Assembly: GCA_029204225.1 (NCBI GenBank)
Contig: CM055096.1
Location: 43,056,901 to 43,120,900, forward strand
Direction: 5' to 3'
From: Diphasiastrum complanatum
Lineage: Eukaryota; Streptophyta; Lycopodiopsida; Lycopodiales; Lycopodiaceae
Length of the DNA stretch: 64,000 nt
How positions within the stretch are numbered: the first letter of the stretch is position 1; every line of letters begins with the position of its first letter. Below are positions 58,851-64,000 of the stretch, piece after piece. Position numbers and translations under genes: made by a program. Below the pieces are notes generated by a model. That model was not told the DNA's origin. It saw only the letters and a program-made list of their open reading frames with translations, and made no database searches.

Positions 58851-61800
58851 CATCCTTGAGAGATGCCCAGCTAGCGTCGTTGTAGGAAAGTATCCTAAAA
58901 CCTGCACCATGACAATAACACAAGTCATAATCCCTCGTTAATTGAAGATATTGCAAAAATGGTTTCGCAATCTTCCAATGTGTTGAGCTTGGATTAGTGC
59001 AGAATTGGCTCATTCTGAATACTGCATAAGAAATATCAGGACGTGTGTTGTCTGCAAGGTACATCAATGATCCTATCAGCTTCTTGTAAGGTGTGAGCTG
59101 CATCTGTTCTCTCTCTTCCTCAGTCCTTGGACAGTCATCATTCGTTAACACCATCCTTGCGAGCATTGGAGTGTTCGCTCCTTTGCAGTTCAGCATCCCA
59201 AAGTCCTCTAGGATCTTCTGGGTATATCTGGACTGGTGAAGGTATAACTTACCTCCCTCATAGTCCCTTTCAATTTGTAAGCCTAGGTAACACCTGGCTT
59301 CTCCCAAATCCACTATCTCGAAATGTTTCGAGATGTCTGTCTTCACCTCAACAATTAGCTGCTCACTCTTGCAAAGTATCAGAGTGTCATCCACATATAT
59401 AGCCACTATGATGATCTGCCCATCTGTAATTCTGACATACACATTGGAGTTAGCCAACAGAGGCTTGAATCCTAATGATTTCAGGGCTTGATATTTCTTC
59501 TTGTACCATTGTTAGGCTGACTGTTTCAGACCGTAGATGCTTCTATGCATTCTGCATACATAGTCAGGAAGTGAATTCGAGATGAATCTTGGGGGTTGAT
59601 CCATGTAAACCTCTTCGTCTAATTCGCCATGCAAGAAGGTTGTCTTCTTGTTCACAATGTGGATCTTGAGGTCATAAGCTGCTGCATATGCAAATAACAG
59701 ACGTAGGGACGAATGTTTGACAACAAGAGAGAAGGTTTCAGAGTAGTCAATACCATATCTTTGAGAGAAACCCTTCGCTACCAATCTTGTCTTGTATTTT
59801 GTGATGTTCCCATCTGGTTTGTATTTGAACTTGAAAACCCATTTGCATTTGACAATCTTGCGCTTATGTGGTAATGGCTCCAATATCCATACCTAGTTTT
59901 TCCTCATGGACTCCATCTCTTCGTTCATGGCTTGGATCCATCTGTCCTTTTTAGGACTTTCAATCGCCACCTCGAATGTCTGTGGTTCGCCACTGAATCC
60001 GCAAAATTCTTTTGATGTGGAAACTGAGCTGCCTAGCACATACCTTGCTGGCGCTCTTCGTGGTCTTGTCGACCTTCTGGGAGATCCTCCTGGAACAACT
60101 ATGCCTTGGCCCTTGTCTGCTCTGCTTGGTCCGAAACCATCTTGGTTTATAAGAATTGCGACGGCAGGTTCTCTCGAATCTTTCTTCGTCAGATTCGTTG
60201 TTCGAATGGAAGATGACTCAAAAATCTTCGTTTTCGTATTCGTCTTCTGCTCCCTCTGTCATTGGCGGCAGGTCATAATACTGTCTCTCCAGAACTTCAT
60301 AGCTGACAGGATCGTCATTGGCCATTGTCCTACTCTCATCGAATCTGACATCTCTCACTGTTTTCACAATGTTCATGTCTGGCATGTAGATTTTGTAGTA
60401 TGACGAATTATTGTCATAACCTACTAGAAATCCTTGTTCGGCTTTCTCATCAAGCTTCTTTCGAAGCTTATCAAGAATATGTGCATAAGTTGCATGGCCA
60501 AAGATTCTGACGTGAGATAGATTGGGCTTTCTACCCCACCATAGCTCATGTGGTGTCGTGTGACGAACGTCAGACTTACCTATCCTGTTCTGGATGTATG
60601 CGGCTATAGCTACTACTTCAGCCCACACTGCCCTTGGAGGTTTCGAATAGGCCATCATGCATCTGGTTGCTTCCATCAAGGTCCTGTTCTTTCGTTCAAC
60701 GACACTATTGTGCTACGGTGTGTAGGCTGCAGTTCTTCTGTGAATGATACCATGATCATTGCAGAAGTCAGTGAAGCGATTCGAGATATATTCACCACCT
60801 TATTCTGTTATGATATGTTTCACTTTGCTGTCTATACATCTCTCATCCCAATTCACATATTTTGTGAATTTATCGCTTCAGATTTATTTTGAATAAAATA
60901 CACTCTGGAAAATTTGCTATAATCATCAATGAAGGTTATATAATATTTCAAACCTCCTATTGAGATCACGTTGAATGGTCCGCAGATGTCAGAATGCACT
61001 AGCTCTAGAATCTTTGTCGTTTTATAGGAGTCTTTGATGAATGGTTTGTGTGACATCTTGCCTTTCAAGCATGCATCACAGGTGGTCGAACTGGTTGCAT
61101 TCGAGATGCTGACCTCTGTTATTGTTCCATGATGGCTTGCCTAGTAAAGTGCCATTGAGTTCATGTGGCAGAGTCTTCTGTGCCATAGAGTGTCTGGCGA
61201 GTCGTCATGAGTCTGATGCACCTCATCTTCAGGTAGGCGTACCTTCAGATGATATAGATTACCTTTCCTTCTGTCTTAAGCGATGAGAATACTGGTATTG
61301 GCGTCAATCACGTTGCATGCTTCGTTAGAAAACGTCACACGCATCCCTGCATCTGCTATTCTTGCTACAGAAAGCAAATATTCATTAGAGGAGTTCTAAA
61401 TCCAAAAAAGACCCTTTGTAAAGATTCTTTTTATATTTTTTCTCAAATTTTTCTTACACATGGACCAATTAAAATACTCAAATTTGAAATCTACGTAACG
61501 TAACTTTTTGAGTCCACATTTTGATTCCATACTAAAAATGGCATAACCTTTTAGTGGTAAGTTCAAATTTAGCGAAGTTTGGTGCACTGGAAAGCGCTCA
61601 ACAAGGGCTTTCCAATGATATGTTAAATGAATACTTCTGAGCTACGATTAAAAAGTTATGGCAAGTCAAAAGTATTAGTGCTATGATATTTTAATAGTAA
61701 AAAAAACATCTTGCACGAATTCTTAAAAGGGTCTTTTTGGAAATCAAAACTCCTCTAATGGTTGCAAAGTAGGCACAAACAGAACGTCTTCGAGTCGTCT

Positions 61801-63180
61801 ATCTCTGCCGTTGGTGTTGAGCCATAGTGAACCAATACCGTTTACTTGATGCTTAGATCCATCTCCAAGACCTATGAATCTTGAGGGATTCGCACTTCTG
61901 AAATCAAACATGATTCGTCTTGATGTCATGAAGTGTGAGGTGGCTTCTGAATCTAGGATCACCTCATGTGTGTCAGATGTTGATGCTGCACACATATCTT
62001 CACAGATGTAGGTGGTCGAACAGTCTATGTTTGTTCTTTCTTCGCCCATCTTCAAGCTCTCGGGCTCCTCGACATAGGACGAACTATTGCTGTTCTCCTG
62101 TCTGTTCTGTGCTGATTTGTTTCTTGGGTTCTGGCAGTAATCCATGGCTGCATGACCCTTTTTGTGACAATGGATACACTCAATCTTGGGATTGAGCTAG
62201 CAAGTATCTACTGTATGTCCGTCTCTTCTGCATCTCACACAAGTCTTCTTGTCTGCACCTTGTTGTTTCGACCTCTCTTTGGTCTTCCAGTTGTCTTTGG
62301 TCTTCCAGTTGCCTTTGCTTGCTGGTCACGATCATGCCTCTGATTCGACTCCCTCTTAGGATTAAATTGTTTCTTGGATTTTTCTTTATTGTCGTAGAGG
62401 GCCTGGTCAGAACCATCCTTGTGATCAAGGTGTTCTCTGGCCTCGACTTCCTCTCGAATCTCGACAATCGCCTTTTCGAGGTTCATGGTAGGATCTTTCA
62501 CGAGTAGGGTCCTCGTTGTCTGGAATGATCTGGGTAAGGCTCTCAACAAGTATGTGAGCTGTTTCTCAGTTGACACTGCATTCTCTGTTCCAGAGTTATG
62601 TAGTGATAGAAACAGATCCTTTATCTTTCTCACGAAAGAGGTGAGGTCTTTTCTACCAATGTAGATTTGTCAGCTGATCTTCCAGTATCATGATCTGACT
62701 TCTTGATTTTTAACCATTATTGTCATGAACAATATCTACTTTTAAGGTATTTCATCGTATTTTTGTGGATAAATTTTAGGTTTTATAAAATAAAAAAAGT
62801 ATTTTTATACATCTGAGAACCAAATTTTGAGTAAAAACATTATTTTAGAATATTTTTTTTAGCTTTCAAACATTTGAAATCTGGTCAGCAATGCATCTCA
62901 TATCTCCTTAACTTTGGAGAGTGTAGTCAGGTCAAGTGTGAGACTATCTTTGATGGAAGATGATAGCAAGGCTACTGCCTTGTCGTTTTTCTCCCTCCAT
63001 TCGCGTAGCTCCTTGCCTGTTGTCATAGGCATTTCTTCTGTGCCATCCACCTAGGGGAAGAGTCCTTCACTCTTAAAAATAAAAGATGTCTTGACTTTCC
63101 AGGCTAGAAAGTTAGATCCTAAAGAATCAAGTATTGTGCAGATCTTGCTCTGCATGTTGATGATTGAAGCCATTGCTTCT
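58783..63180 (-). pseudogene. Copia gag-pol with nested MITE (5' LTR at 63286)
   Basis: Read right to left. The gag start region is near 63170-62900, with MQSKICTILDSLGSNFLAWK and KELREWREKNDKAV. Gag continues at 62633-62240. Two CCHC knuckles follow (CVRCRRDGHTVDTC near 62250-62207; CIHCHKKGHAAMDYC near 62185-62140). The protease motif reads LDSEATSHFM near 61950 (DSE instead of DSG/DTG). Integrase starts near 61270 and its core runs to about 60680 (CGPFNVIS, FIDDYSKFSRVYF, VVERKNRT) with a stop just before. The linker ends near 60218. RT is 59883-59512 (KCKWVFKFKYKPDGNI, VAKGFSQRYGIDY) and 59457-58783 (AIYVDDTLIL, TRPDISYAV). RNase H stops early. Multiple stops are present. Confidence 0.88.
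61388..61755. mobile_element. MITE, 368 bp, ~30-bp terminal inverted repeats, TA-flanked
   Basis: The left end GAGGAGTTCTAAATCC and the inverted right end GAGGAGTTTTGATTTCC both continue into AAAAAGACCCTTT. TA lies on both sides (61386-61387 and 61756-61757). It interrupts the Copia between protease (VPTLQP) and pre-integrase (YLLSVARIADAG). A Tc1/mariner-type origin is suggested by TA, but the TIR is not a standard Stowaway sequence. Confidence 0.75.
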
Positions 63181-63271
63181 TGAAATCTGTTCCCTTGTTA
63201 ATGGGTGATTGTCCGAATGCTTGGCCTCCTGGATCTGATAGCTTCTCGGCTATGTTAGAATATGACAGGGT

Positions 63272-63284
63272 GGCTCTGATACCA
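63272..63284 (-). promoter_or_regulatory. Primer-binding site of the L6 Copia
   Basis: On the minus strand TGGTATCAGAGCC follows the LTR end (CATCA) by one base. Confidence 0.88.
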
Positions 63285-63285
63285 T

Positions 63286-63878
63286 TGATGAGAAATCGTC
63301 AGATTCGCGAAACTTTCGCGAAGACAAATCAAGCACGACTCTCTTCAACTTGAATGGAGTTCAAATGCGATCGGTGGACACTGCCAGCTGAATCACTCCT
63401 ACAGTCCTCCAGAATGTAGTCAAGCACTAGTGATCTACGTTTATAGACTAATGCAACATTCAAAATAGTTTCAACCAGAGTGCGAAATTCAAATGAACAA
63501 GAAAAACTCAGACATACGAAATAATAGCATATGCATTCGCATTCAAGATCATACGCAACAAGAAAATAATCTGTATTGATTTTCTCTGATTTCTTCAAGC
63601 ACTGCATGCAAATCCACGCAGTGTGTTGGCGTGAGAGAAACACTTCTTTCACGGATGTATGTTACGCTTACTAGCGGACTTTGGATCTCTATGGATCCTG
63701 ATCACAGAACTCGTCTCGCACACAGGCGGACTTGCTATCTGTATTTCGTCTTGATTGCTCACTAGCATCAGACTAGTGTTACACTTTATGTGTATTCTGT
63801 TGATCTATATGTCAAGTATCATCCAGTAAGTATAGTCGCTCTATGTAAATCCAAGATTAGAGTGATTAAGCATCTACA
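63286..63878 (-). repeat. L6 5' LTR
   Basis: On the minus strand it ends ATTTCTCATCA before the primer site. The other end is probably TGTAGATGC at 63878 (TG...CA); alignment with 57408-57974 supports it to 63849. The 107-codon ORF at 63652-63329 lies inside the LTR and is not a gene. Confidence 0.8.
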
Positions 63879-64000
63879 ACTAATCAGGGAATTACAAGAG
63901 TGGCAGATTAGCCACGACCTAGGGAGTATCTGCTGATGTCACACCATCAGATCAGATTTTTGTACTTCTGGGTACTTGTGCGATCTTTGCTAGTACTCTT

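Noticed and set aside
60548-60892. Plus-strand ORFs at 59.1-60.9 kb
   Set aside because: They are antisense shadows of the minus-strand Copia RT and integrase.
63329-63652. 107-codon ORF near the right edge
   Set aside because: It lies within the L6 LTR and its inverted copy at 57.5-57.9 kb does not conserve it as coding.

Overview
The window is plant nuclear DNA dominated by decayed LTR retrotransposons. Two host genes can be supported, both on the minus strand. Copia elements, chromodomain Ty3 elements, Athila/Tat-like integrase pieces, met-tRNA primer sites, kilobase-scale LTRs and a plant P450 of the CYP716/CYP725 type (CYP85 clan) all point to a seed plant. The 12-kb intron and heavily nested repeats fit a gymnosperm, possibly a conifer such as yew; that last step is inference. 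Nothing bacterial, organellar or CRISPR-like was seen.

Layout. 1-726: the 5' end of a secreted glycosylasparaginase / isoaspartyl peptidase gene (signal-peptide exon plus one catalytic-domain exon; the rest lies beyond the left edge). 2664-8933: a complete but dead Ty3 chromovirus (LTR family L1) with both LTRs, PBS, PPT and pol, but no recognisable gag. 9101-12340: a minus-strand Copia whose U3 carries a repeated GACACTG motif. 14.1-15.4 kb: a dense array of a TGACTCGCACA motif. 16870-21015: four LTRs of a second family (L2), including a solo LTR with a perfect 5-bp target duplication and a 1.1-kb inverted pair. 22985-36606: the P450 gene, three exons joining in frame to 498 codons. Its 12-kb intron holds a Ty3 fragment, an internally deleted Copia, an LTR with a CCAAT array, microsatellites and a fold-back element. 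37477-38387: an L1 solo LTR just upstream of the P450. 38.4-45.9 kb: AT-rich, with two unclassified ORFs. 45.9-54.1 kb: several truncated Copia elements and a Ty3 integrase fragment. 54.2-56.9 kb: a plus-strand Athila/Tat-like integrase region with two matched stem-loops in its 3' part. 56.9-63.9 kb: a mosaic of LTRs L5 and L6 around a minus-strand Copia that contains a 368-bp TA-flanked MITE.

How it works together. The two host genes have unrelated roles: glycoprotein/asparagine turnover in the secretory pathway or vacuole, and oxidation of a hydrophobic (probably terpenoid) substrate at the ER. The rest is insertion, nesting, deletion and LTR-LTR recombination. All pol genes seen carry stops, frameshifts or lost catalytic residues, so none looks autonomous. 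The strongest unusual signals are the intact P450 across a transposon-filled intron, the TGACTCGCACA array, the two hairpins that share a loop but have different self-complementary stems, and the motif arrays in LTR U3 regions.
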